Below, one piece after another: positions 53,061-63,847 of a DNA stretch of 64,000 bases. A program made the translations under genes and the position numbers. The first letter of the stretch is position 1, and each line of letters begins with the position of its first letter. The DNA comes from Lentisphaeria bacterium (GTDB taxonomy: Bacteria > Verrucomicrobiota > Lentisphaeria > Victivallales > UBA1829), in NCBI GenBank assembly GCA_017963105.1, contig JAGCTY010000031.1, positions 1 to 64,000 of the forward strand. The letters run 5' to 3'. The notes under the pieces are model-generated. The model was not told the origin of the DNA, searched no databases, and saw only the letters and a program-made list of their open reading frames with translations.

Positions 53061-53531
53061 ATGACGAACGTAATTTTCAACAGCGGCTTTATCGGCTTTT
53101 TGGTTTGGGTGTTGCTCTTTGCCGTCAGCACGGCGGCACTGGCAATCGCTATCCGCTGTGTGTGGGGGTTGCATAAAACTATATTTGCGATGGCGGAATT
53201 CAAAGAAAAGTTGATTCCGTTTCTTTTTCTCGCTTTCGCTCTGATGTTTTCGGTCCTTCCTCTGCGCGTCCAGGCGGCATTGCCGAAGGAACTTCCGACT
53301 GCACCGACGAAGTTCCTGACGGGAGCCTGCCTGACACGTTCGGAAGACCTTTGGATCACGGCGGAGGCGGGCGGCGTCTACCGTCTGAGCGGGCAGGAGA
53401 TGAAGCCGAAGTGGAAGGATATGCGGAAGCAGCCGGGATTCCCGAAGACGGACAACTGCCAGTCTATAACAAAACAACAACAACTTGAAACCTCGCCGGA
53501 GCAGCACCCCTCACCACCCCCAGCCGACTAA
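53061..53531 (+). pseudogene. Truncated composite: membrane segment plus start of a propeller-type secreted protein
   Basis: A 156-codon frame. Residues 1-43 resemble the first helix of an ExbB/TolQ/MotA-type protein (G-F-L-V-W-V-L-L-F...I-A-I-R-C-V-W-G-L). From Met44 a second signal peptide begins (M-A-E-F-K-E-K-L-I-P-F...). It leads into L-T-G-A-C-L-T-R-S-E-D-L-W-I-T-A-E-A-G-G-V-Y-R-L, the first blade of a regulator-propeller-like protein, which then breaks off. The last residues, P-S-P-P-P-A-D, and the stop come from the 39-base element. A shorter start at 53190 would give the propeller piece alone (113 residues). It is probably a remnant of two genes. Confidence 0.65.
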
Positions 53532-53549
53532 CCCCGACACCGCATGGAG
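53509..53549 (+). repeat. Leader element, copy 7 (41 bases)
   Basis: The most divergent copy, with GCATGGAG in place of ACGGAG at the 3' end. It provides the stop codon of the upstream frame and the RBS of the gene at 53558. Confidence 0.9.
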
Positions 53550-53557
53550 AATTTAAC

Positions 53558-54652
53558 ATGAAACACCGATTATTCCTGCCTGCGCTGATGTGCTGCCTGA
53601 CACTGACGGCATTCGGTTTCTTCGTATTTGCCCTGGTCCGTGACTCCATGCGGAACACGCCGCAGACGGACTGGGAAGGATGGAACATGTATGTTGCCGT
53701 CCCTGAATTCGATTTGTCTTGCCGATTGGCCAAGAAATACGGGCTTGATGCCTGCCCGCCGTCAGATTGCACAAACGATCGCATTATCGGGTTCCGGTTC
53801 AACCTTGACCACCCGGAACACGCGGCGGAGATCGTGCGCGATCTCCATGAATGGAAGCGCCAGTCGCCGGAACTCGTCAACGAAACGTTCGGCGTGGATG
53901 CCTACCTCTATCGCTCGGATGACAAGCACTGGCGAACAGAACGGCTTCTGGTCATCCGCACGATGATGCCTGCGCCGGGAAGGACCGAATTTCAGGGGGC
54001 GTATCAGGGGCGGACAAGCGACGTGGTGATCGAAAACGGCAATGTTTCGAAGACGTTCACACCGGATGAGTTCTATCATCCCGCCGACGGATCCGACGAA
54101 GCCGATACATTCATCCGGGCCCTTGCGGACGCCCCCGTAGCCGAGACGGAGAAAACGGCTGGGGAAAAGATTCCCGATGTCAACAACGAGGCGATGCTCA
54201 CAAACCAGAAAGCGTACTTGGAAAAGAGCGGTCGTTCCATGTTCGAGATTCTGCCGGGACTGTTCGCCGCGACATGGTTCGACTTCATCTGCGCGATTGT
54301 CCTTTTCCTTTTCGCCATCCGTTATCGGGATCAGGGAATCGGCGGGCGTCTCTTCCCGTTATGGCTTCTGACCATCCTGCACATGCTTCTGTTTCCTTCG
54401 CTCGACCTCATTCCGCTCGACCATGACAAGATCGCCGGGACCATGACCGGAACCATTTTCCTCGTTCTGGAGTCGACAATCTTGTTTTCGCCCCTCGTCC
54501 TGTTCCTGTTTGCCCTAGTCTACGGAATCGCGCTGAGCAACATGAAGCGAACGGACCGCCCGTTGAAAATCGCCTTCGTTTTATTTTCCGCAAACGTTCT
54601 CATTCAGGGGCTGATCGCATTGAGCGTATGGGCCCTTTCGCAGGGCGGATAA
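53558..54652 (+). CDS. Membrane protein of unknown function
   Basis: A 364-residue protein. An N-terminal helix (8-30) is followed by a ~195-residue extracytoplasmic region. Three or four further helices lie at about 230-355 (L-F-A-A-T-W-F-D-F-I-C-A-I-V..., L-W-L-L-T-I-L-H-M-L..., V-L-F-L-F-A-L-V-Y-G-I-A-L). No domain is recognised. It is the last gene behind a leader element, although its N-terminus does not match the leader family. High-GC codon use resumes here. Confidence 0.68.
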   Translation: MKHRLFLPALMCCLTLTAFGFFVFALVRDSMRNTPQTDWEGWNMYVAVPEFDLSCRLAKKYGLDACPPSDCTNDRIIGFRFNLDHPEHAAEIVRDLHEWKRQSPELVNETFGVDAYLYRSDDKHWRTERLLVIRTMMPAPGRTEFQGAYQGRTSDVVIENGNVSKTFTPDEFYHPADGSDEADTFIRALADAPVAETEKTAGEKIPDVNNEAMLTNQKAYLEKSGRSMFEILPGLFAATWFDFICAIVLFLFAIRYRDQGIGGRLFPLWLLTILHMLLFPSLDLIPLDHDKIAGTMTGTIFLVLESTILFSPLVLFLFALVYGIALSNMKRTDRPLKIAFVLFSANVLIQGLIALSVWALSQGG

Positions 54653-54710
54653 TCCGAACAAGTCATCTTCTCAAGATTTGGAACATGCATCCGGCGAACG
54701 CGGGGCAAAG

Positions 54711-54771
54711 GTCACGCCTGGTAGTAGCAGGCGACGGTGTCGTGGCCGCTGCGCTTCAGGGCGGCGGCGAT
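54711..54771 (-). repeat. Decayed duplicate of the PP2C gene 3' end (left flank of the Fic insert)
   Basis: These 61 bases match 55901-55967 except for one substitution and a 6-base in-frame deletion. On the minus strand they encode A-L-K-R-S-G-H-D-T-V-A-C-Y-Y-Q-A and a stop. The functional gene ends A-L-K-R-G-G-H-D-N-V-T-V-A-C-Y-Y-Q-A. Confidence 0.9.
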
Positions 54772-54952
54772 AAAGATAGAATTCGCATTAAGGATTATTG
54801 CGTCAGAATGTCACAATCGGTTAGTGAGACTAACCGATTGGGTTCTAAGCTGTTCATTTTGAAAGGGTGGACTTTTCTGTTTTATGGGGAGCAAAAAACG
54901 AATGGATTACAAAAACGATTAGCAAAGCACAAAAAGCCGCAATGTAATCCTG
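54772..54952. other. Non-coding sequence downstream of fic with a perfect inverted repeat
   Basis: AATCGGTTAG (54815-54824) and CTAACCGATT (54830-54839) form a perfect 10-base stem around TGAGA. It lies about 110 bases past the fic stop on the minus strand, so it could be a transcript-end structure or an element boundary. No gene is supported. Confidence 0.6.
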
Positions 54953-55882
54953 TTATGGATTCTGCGATGATGCTTTTTCCTTTATTCCATCAGGTTCCAT
55001 GCTGGAATCATCGCTTTCGTAGTAGTAGGAATAATCAATCCCCTTCATAAACAGCTCACGATTATCTATTTCGTTGGTCAAGGCCGCTCGAAGCAGAGAT
55101 TTCAGATGGGTACTGTTGTCAACGCTTTCCCTCATGGCGCTCAAATACTCGAATTTATCGATCCTGCTCCAGTCCACACATTTCTTCAGGGTGCGTTTGA
55201 GCATCAAATCTAGCCAGATACGCGTACTGCGGCCATTGCCTTCCATAAACGGGTGCGCTATATTCATTTCAATGTATTTGTCCGCGATCTGCTCAAACGT
55301 GGTTTCCGGCATGGACTCTATCATAGGAAGCGTGGTCCCGAAATGGCGCGCATTGGCAAAAGCAAACCCGCCTTTGCTGATGTTCCTGTCGCGGATTCTG
55401 CCGGCAAATTCGTAGAGTCCACCAAAAATATAGGCATGAATCTGCTGAAGACACTCAATAGTTCCCGGTTCCAGAGAAGACAACAGACCGCTTTCGAAAA
55501 GATCATATGCTCTCTTTTTGCTTTGCCCGTCTATTGTATTGTCACTGTACAGGAACCAATCCAGAAACTTCGATGCCTTTGTATTGGGGAAACTTTTGGC
55601 AAGCGCAATGATTCCGGCACTGTCAAGACAATCCGTTGAACGGGATCTGCCATCGGAACCGGGAAGGCGCAATAGTTTTACGGCATTGATTAGCTGGTCT
55701 TTTTCCTTTTTCAGCTTCCCCTTCAAGTATTTCCAGTAATTGCGGGTCTTCCCGGCATCGTCCTGCTCATTAAGCACAGCAACAATATCCAGAACGGAAA
55801 ACCACCATTTGCTGTTTTGAACATCCCAAACAGCCCGGACTTTTTGCTTGCCGTAATGTCGTACAGAAATTTTAACAATCAT
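54953..55882 (-). CDS. fic: Fic-family adenylyltransferase with N-terminal Bro-N-like domain
   Basis: A 309-residue protein. Residues 1-110 resemble a Bro-N-type domain (V-R-A-V-W-D-V-x-N-S-K-W-W-F-S-V-L-D-I-V-A-V-L). The Fic core H210-P-F-M-E-G-N-G-R-S-T-R is complete, so transfer of AMP (or another nucleotide part) to a protein hydroxyl is predicted. No inhibitory helix motif (S/T-x-x-x-E-G/N) or antitoxin gene was identified. Base composition is more A+T-rich than its neighbours. It lies between two copies of the PP2C gene's 3' end, consistent with acquisition as a unit. The target is unknown. Confidence 0.88.
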   Translation of the reverse strand: MIVKISVRHYGKQKVRAVWDVQNSKWWFSVLDIVAVLNEQDDAGKTRNYWKYLKGKLKKEKDQLINAVKLLRLPGSDGRSRSTDCLDSAGIIALAKSFPNTKASKFLDWFLYSDNTIDGQSKKRAYDLFESGLLSSLEPGTIECLQQIHAYIFGGLYEFAGRIRDRNISKGGFAFANARHFGTTLPMIESMPETTFEQIADKYIEMNIAHPFMEGNGRSTRIWLDLMLKRTLKKCVDWSRIDKFEYLSAMRESVDNSTHLKSLLRAALTNEIDNRELFMKGIDYSYYYESDDSSMEPDGIKEKASSQNP

Positions 55883-55900
55883 ATCGCCATCGATCCGGCT

Positions 55901-55967
55901 GTCACGCCTGGTAGTAGCAGGCGACGGTGACGTTGTCGTGGCCGCCGCGCTTCAGGGCGGCGGCGAT
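55901..55967 (-). repeat. Intact PP2C 3' end (right flank of the Fic insert)
   Basis: These 67 bases include the last ~21 codons and stop of the PP2C gene, and match the decayed copy at 54711-54771. Confidence 0.9.
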
Positions 55968-56726
55968 GAGGTCGCGCACGGCGTCCTGCGCCGAATTGCT
56001 CCGCGCCATGATGTCGAGGATCTCCGGGTCGGATACATGGCACATCAGGCCGTCGGAACACACGATGAACTTGTCGCCGTGCCTGCGGTCGTGGACGCGG
56101 ATGTCCGGGTCCAGACTGCGTTGCTGTCCGATCGACTTGTAGATCACGTGGGACATCGGATGGATCTTCGCGGCGGCCTCCGTGATCACGCCCTCGCGGA
56201 CCCATTTCTGCACGAGCGAATGGTCGGCGGTCAGGCATTCGATCCCGCCGTCGCGGAACCGGTACGCGCGGCTGTCGCCGGCGTGCGCGACCACGACCTG
56301 GTCCTGCAGCAGCGCGAGCGCGGCGACCGTGGTGCCCATGGGCGAGGAGAGCGTGCCCTGGTCGGCGTTGATGCCGTACACGGTCCGGTTGATGTCCTCC
56401 AGCGCCCTCCGGAAGAACTCGACGGTCTCGTGCGCGCCGGGCGTCCTGCCCGCGGCAAACCGTTTCCACTGTGCCAGCAGGCTCTTCGCCGTGAACTGGC
56501 TGGCGAGGTCGCCGCCGCTGTTCCCGCCCACGCCGTCGGCCACGAAGAGCAGCGAGCAGCCCCCTGCGGGGTCCGTAAACGTGCCGAAACTGTCCTCGTT
56601 GTGGTCGCGCTGGAATCCCGGATGGGTGTCGGCGGCGATGCAGGAGGTCTCGGCGGGGAAAAGCTCGATGACCTGCGTCCTGGAAGGCGAGTCCAGGAAT
56701 GTTCCGTCCTGTTTGCGGGTTGACAT
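55902..56726 (-). CDS. PP2C-family serine/threonine phosphatase
   Basis: A 274-residue cytoplasmic, metal-dependent PPM phosphatase. The motifs are complete: D-H-N-E-D (41-45), V-A-D-G-V-G-G (62-68), M-G-T-T, A-H-A-G-D-S-R-A-Y-R, C-S-D-G-L and G-G-H-D-N-V-T-V near the C-terminus. A ~30-residue N-terminal lead precedes the domain. It could reverse the kinase at 3563-5326, though no sequence feature links them. It has its own promoter and is separated from the upstream flippase-like gene by 118 bases. Confidence 0.94.
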   Translation of the reverse strand: MSTRKQDGTFLDSPSRTQVIELFPAETSCIAADTHPGFQRDHNEDSFGTFTDPAGGCSLLFVADGVGGNSGGDLASQFTAKSLLAQWKRFAAGRTPGAHETVEFFRRALEDINRTVYGINADQGTLSSPMGTTVAALALLQDQVVVAHAGDSRAYRFRDGGIECLTADHSLVQKWVREGVITEAAAKIHPMSHVIYKSIGQQRSLDPDIRVHDRRHGDKFIVCSDGLMCHVSDPEILDIMARSNSAQDAVRDLIAAALKRGGHDNVTVACYYQA

Positions 56727-56779
56727 GTCGGTTCGGCGGTGAATGGTTGTGCGACGGCGTTGAAAAAAGTATCGTTTCT

Positions 56780-56807
56780 AATGTATCACGTTTTCAGGGA
56801 AAAGCAA
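56780..56807 (-). promoter_or_regulatory. Promoter of the PP2C gene
   Basis: On the minus strand, TTGCTT (56802-56807) and TACATT (56780-56785) have a 16-base spacer, about 55 bases before the ATG. Confidence 0.55.
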
Positions 56808-56844
56808 GTCCGGTTCCGCTGAAAAAACGGAAGAGACGGCGGAA

Positions 56845-57948
56845 TCACGCTTTCGGGGCGCGTTTTCCGCGGTCGAAGATGAAGAAGACCGAGCAGGACA
56901 GCGCCACGAGCAGGGTCACCATCGTGACCAGGATCGGGATCACGCCGCTCTCCGTGTCGGTGAACCCCATGGCGGTCATCATCTCGGCGCAGGCGATGTC
57001 GCGCGTACCGGTACCGCCGAACGAACCGGGGATCGCTGCGATCGTCTGGCTCACGTTCGAGATCATGAGGCACGGCAGGAAACCGCGGTGCGGCGCGCCC
57101 TCGAAGCCGTTGGCGATCAGCCACACGGGCATACTGAGGATCGGGAAGAAGATCAGCGTGGTTGCGGCAATCCAGCCGAGCAGGAGTTTCCAGTTCCGGC
57201 GGTACAGCGCCACGGCGTCCGCGGCGCGCTTGAACGTATCCTTCGTGATGCGGTCGGCGATGTCGAGGAAGAACTTGAAGAACTGCACCTTGTACAGCAG
57301 GTCGCTGAAGAAGACGAAGATCACCACGCAGAGCAGCGCGCCGCACACCGCACACATCACCAGCAGGCCGTGCCGCGCCCCCTCCGGGAACTGCGCGATC
57401 GTGTCATGGCAGATCAGGCATGTCCCGAGCAGGGCGATCAGCAGCGCGCCCAGCCCGCACAGACGGTCCACGAAGATCGAAAACACCACGTTGAACTTGC
57501 CGCCGGGAGGCGTCCGCGTGGCGAGGATGCCCGCCTTCACCACGTCACCGCCCACCGAGCCGCCCGGCAGAAACTGAGAGAAGAACATCCCCTGCATCTG
57601 GAGACTGAACGCCTCGCGGAAAGAGCACTTCACGCCCGCGGCGCGCAGGAGCGTGAACCAGCGAACGGCGGTCAGGGAGAGCTGGGTGCAGATGGCGAGG
57701 AACGCGGCGGCGATGCACCACGGATTCACGAGCTTGAAGTCCTGCCACTTGATGTCGCGCGTACAGACGATGTAGGTGAGGATGCCCGCGGAAACGCCGA
57801 ATTTGAGGAGGAATTTCAGCGTCTTTTTCCAGGCGGGTACGAGCGGCTTCTCCGTTTCCGCCGCGGGTGCGGTTTCAGAGGAGGAAACGGCCGCACCGTC
57901 CGTCTGTCCGTTTTGCGCCGCGTTGTTCAGAGATTCGGATTCGTTCAT
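56845..57948 (-). CDS. LPG-synthase-TM family (UPF0104-type) membrane protein
   Basis: A 367-residue polytopic protein of the lysylphosphatidylglycerol-synthetase transmembrane family. A ~40-residue cytoplasmic lead is followed by about eight helices. Family landmarks are R-W-F-T-L-L, F-F-S-Q-F-L-P-G-S/G-S-V-G-G-D-V-V-K, V-F-S-I-F-V-D-R-L-C-G-L and A-A-I-P-G-S-F-G-G-T-G-T-R-D. These proteins lack the MprF synthase domain and are proposed lipid transporters or glycosyl-transfer partners. The frame is open upstream, but the ATG at 57948 overlaps the trmL stop by four bases. Confidence 0.85.
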   Translation of the reverse strand: MNESESLNNAAQNGQTDGAAVSSSETAPAAETEKPLVPAWKKTLKFLLKFGVSAGILTYIVCTRDIKWQDFKLVNPWCIAAAFLAICTQLSLTAVRWFTLLRAAGVKCSFREAFSLQMQGMFFSQFLPGGSVGGDVVKAGILATRTPPGGKFNVVFSIFVDRLCGLGALLIALLGTCLICHDTIAQFPEGARHGLLVMCAVCGALLCVVIFVFFSDLLYKVQFFKFFLDIADRITKDTFKRAADAVALYRRNWKLLLGWIAATTLIFFPILSMPVWLIANGFEGAPHRGFLPCLMISNVSQTIAAIPGSFGGTGTRDIACAEMMTAMGFTDTESGVIPILVTMVTLLVALSCSVFFIFDRGKRAPKA

Positions 57949-58430
57949 GACAGCTTCCCCTTTCCCGGCAGGATCCGGCGCAGCCCCTCGTACACGGCGA
58001 TGGCGGTCGAGTTGGCCAGGTTCAGGCTCCGGTTGAAGTTTCCCGGCATGGGGATCGTGTAGAACTGCGGCGCATACGTGTCGTGCAGGTATTGCGGCAG
58101 TCCCTTGCTCTCGCTGCCGAAGACGAGGAAGGAACCGCGTTCGAACGGGCAGTCCCAGTAGCACCGTTTCGCCTTGGTGGAGAAGAAATACATCGGCGCT
58201 CCGGCGGCAGTCCGCAGCACGGAGTCGAAATCCTCGTGGATGATGCAGTCCACGTGCCGCCAGTAGTCCATCCCGGCGCGCTTCAGGTGCGCGTCGTCGA
58301 ACGAAAACGAGATGGGTTTCACCAGGTGCAGGCGGCATTCCGTGCAGCAGGCGATGCGTCCGATGTTCCCCGTGTTCTGGGGGATTTCGGGCGCGTGCAG
58401 GACGATATGGAAGAGAGGATCGGAGGGCAT
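57945..58430 (-). CDS. trmL: tRNA (cytidine(34)-2'-O)-methyltransferase TrmL
   Basis: A 161-residue minimal SPOUT methyltransferase that 2'-O-methylates the wobble base of certain tRNA-Leu species. Hallmarks are P-E-I-P-Q-N-T-G-N-I-G-R (14-25), L-V-F-G-S-E-S-K-G-L-P (101-111) and the trefoil-knot end I-P-M-P-G-N-F-N-R-S-L-N-L-A-N-S. The family usually has V-R-S-L-N-L-S-N; here F-N-R-S-L-N-L-A-N retains the Arg-Ser-Leu-Asn. Length is normal. Confidence 0.92.
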   Translation of the reverse strand: MPSDPLFHIVLHAPEIPQNTGNIGRIACCTECRLHLVKPISFSFDDAHLKRAGMDYWRHVDCIIHEDFDSVLRTAAGAPMYFFSTKAKRCYWDCPFERGSFLVFGSESKGLPQYLHDTYAPQFYTIPMPGNFNRSLNLANSTAIAVYEGLRRILPGKGKLS

Positions 58431-58499
58431 GAAAGTAATAACACCAAAAAACGGAAAGGAATCGTTGAAATCAGCTTGGAACGGCCTCGCTTCGCGGGT

Positions 58500-59780
58500 T
58501 CAGTTGTTCAGGCGCAAGCGCGCCTCCACGTCGCCGTTCCGCGCCGCTTCGCGGTACAGCGCCAGCGCCTTTTCCAGGTCGACGTCGCAGCCGACGCCGT
58601 TCTCGTAGCACACGGCCAGCTGGCGCTGTGCGGGGGCGTTACCTTTGGACGCGGCGCGGTTGAACCAGAAGAACGCGGACTTGTCGTCCTTCGCGATCGG
58701 ACCGTCCTTTTGCAGGAAGAGCATCCCGAGTTCGTACTGGCAGTTCGCGTGTTCGAGCTGGGCGCCGCGGGAGAAGAGTTCCGCGGCGAGTTCAGGGTCC
58801 TTTTCGGCGCCGATGCCGTGAAGGTTCCAGACACCGAGGCGGTACAGCGCCTCCGGGCAGTCCTCGACGGCTGACTTCTTGATCCACACGAGCGCATCGT
58901 CCGTGCCTTTTCCCTCGACCTCGCCCGCGGCGATCATGTCGCCGTATTTGAGCATGGCGGCGGGCAGTCCGGCCTTCGCGGCGCGTTCGTAGCACGCGAG
59001 CGCCTTTTTCGGATCGGCCTTCACGTTGATGCCGAATTCATAGCAGTAGCCCATGCGGGACAGCGCCTCCAGGTTGCCTTTCGCGACCGCCTTTTCCAGC
59101 GCCTCGATCATCTTTTTTCCGTCGGGAATGGTGCCGAATCCGGAGAAATAGCAGTCGGCCAGGACGCGCCAAGCGCGCGCGGGCGCGTCGGGGTCCTTCA
59201 CGGCCCTGGAAACCAGCGCGAACGCCTCCTCGGCGTCCTTCGCGGACACGTCGTCCGGTCTGGCGATCAGGATGGCGGCGAGCTCGACCTGGGCGGGCAG
59301 ATAGCCGCGTCCGGCGAGCGACCGGATCATCTTGCGCGCCTTTTCCGGGTCGCGGGCGGGGAGGTCGGCGTCCTTGAACTTGCCGCTCTCTTCGACGGTG
59401 CGGAATTCCACGCCGTTCAGCAGCACCATGGCGTAGTTGTATTCGGCGGGCTCGCAGTTCTTTTCGGCGGCCTTGCGGTAACATTCGGCGGCGGCCACGG
59501 GGTCGCGGTCCACGCCGAGGCCGCGTTCCAGGCAGACACCGTAGTTGAACATCGCCTCGGGGATCTCGTCGGACGCCTTGCGGAACCAGTGCGCGGCAAG
59601 CACGGGATTCGCTTTGCGCGTCTCCGTGCCGTAGAAATACTCGTTGCCGAGCGCGAACTCGGATTTCGGGTCGCCGAGCAGCGCCTTTTCGCGAAGCTCG
59701 TCCTCGGCGGAGGACATCCGGACGCAAAAAAGGGCGGCGCACCCGATCAGAAGAAAACAGATGTTTCCGCGTCCAGTCAC
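58500..59780 (-). CDS. Secreted Sel1-repeat protein
   Basis: A 426-residue protein with a signal peptide (about 1-25). Around ten Sel1-like repeats of ~36 residues follow, with the A-x-x-W-F-x-K-A-A, G-V-G-x-D-x-x-x-A and A-x-x-x-L-G pattern. Examples are A-A-E-C-Y-R-K-A-A-E-K-N, A-L-A-C-Y-E-R-A-A-K-A-G and A-F-F-W-F-N-R-A-A-S-K-G-N. Such proteins usually scaffold protein complexes, and no enzymatic domain is present. It is 18 bases after secA on the same strand, so it may be co-transcribed. Confidence 0.88.
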   Translation of the reverse strand: MTGRGNICFLLIGCAALFCVRMSSAEDELREKALLGDPKSEFALGNEYFYGTETRKANPVLAAHWFRKASDEIPEAMFNYGVCLERGLGVDRDPVAAAECYRKAAEKNCEPAEYNYAMVLLNGVEFRTVEESGKFKDADLPARDPEKARKMIRSLAGRGYLPAQVELAAILIARPDDVSAKDAEEAFALVSRAVKDPDAPARAWRVLADCYFSGFGTIPDGKKMIEALEKAVAKGNLEALSRMGYCYEFGINVKADPKKALACYERAAKAGLPAAMLKYGDMIAAGEVEGKGTDDALVWIKKSAVEDCPEALYRLGVWNLHGIGAEKDPELAAELFSRGAQLEHANCQYELGMLFLQKDGPIAKDDKSAFFWFNRAASKGNAPAQRQLAVCYENGVGCDVDLEKALALYREAARNGDVEARLRLNN

Positions 59781-59798
59781 GATGCACCGCCAGTGCGG

Positions 59799-63173
<3,375 letters not shown>

Positions 63174-63241
63174 GGATGGTCTTTCTGTGGTTCATCCGCC
63201 CGTCCGTCCCCTCAAAAAAAGAACGGCGGGGCGGAGCGGAT

Positions 63242-63820
63242 TCAGGATTTGCTGCCGGGGACGTCGATGGGCTGTCCGGCGCGGCACATGGGGCACTCCT
63301 CCGCCGTGTAGGTCGGCAGGGAGAGCTTCAGCAGACTGAAGAACGGGATGCCGCCGAAGGAGGCTTTGCCGCCGCTGCGGTCCGTGATGACCGCCACCGC
63401 GACAGGATCGGCCCCGTGCGCGCGAACCAGGTCGATGGTCTGCTGGACGCGGCCGCCCTCGGTCACGACGTCCTCCGCCACGATGACCTTCTGCCCGGGT
63501 TCGAGACGGAAGCCGCGCTTCAGGACGAGCTGGTCGTTCTCCTTGTCGGCGAAGATGGATTCGATGTGGAGGGCGCGGGCGATCTCCTGCCCGACGAAAA
63601 GGCCGCCGACCGCCGGCGAGATCACGACGGATGCGTCGATCCCGGCGGCTTTGATGCGGGCGGCGAGTTCCTTGCAGAGCTCTTCCCCGACCCACGGCTT
63701 CTTGAAAACGAGCGCGGCCTGGAAGAAACGGTTGCTGTGCTTCTTGCTGCGGAGCTGGAAATGTCCGGTCAGCAGTGCGCCGGCGGACTCGAATGCGGCG
63801 ATGATTTCCTGGTCTGTCAT
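63242..63820 (-). CDS. pyrE: Orotate phosphoribosyltransferase
   Basis: A 192-residue enzyme that makes orotidine-5'-phosphate from orotate and PRPP in pyrimidine synthesis. The PRPP motif V-I-V-A-E-D-V-V-T-E-G-G (112-123) is intact, and the early loop S-K-K-H-S-N-R-F is the substrate-binding region. The sequence resembles the shorter Thermus/Clostridium-type PyrE. C-terminal Cys-Pro-x-Cys (C-P-M-C-R-A-G, about 175-181) is characteristic of this branch. It lies 68 bases before secA on the same strand. Confidence 0.92.
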   Translation of the reverse strand: MTDQEIIAAFESAGALLTGHFQLRSKKHSNRFFQAALVFKKPWVGEELCKELAARIKAAGIDASVVISPAVGGLFVGQEIARALHIESIFADKENDQLVLKRGFRLEPGQKVIVAEDVVTEGGRVQQTIDLVRAHGADPVAVAVITDRSGGKASFGGIPFFSLLKLSLPTYTAEECPMCRAGQPIDVPGSKS

Positions 63821-63847
63821 GATGCGATGTACCCTTTTTTTCGGTGA

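Noticed and set aside
40238-53549. CRISPR or simple tandem repeat array
   Set aside because: The seven copies are 1-4 kb apart and each precedes a start codon; there are no spacers of uniform size.
54953-55882. Toxin-antitoxin module
   Set aside because: A Fic toxin is possible, but no antitoxin gene or inhibitory helix is visible on either side.
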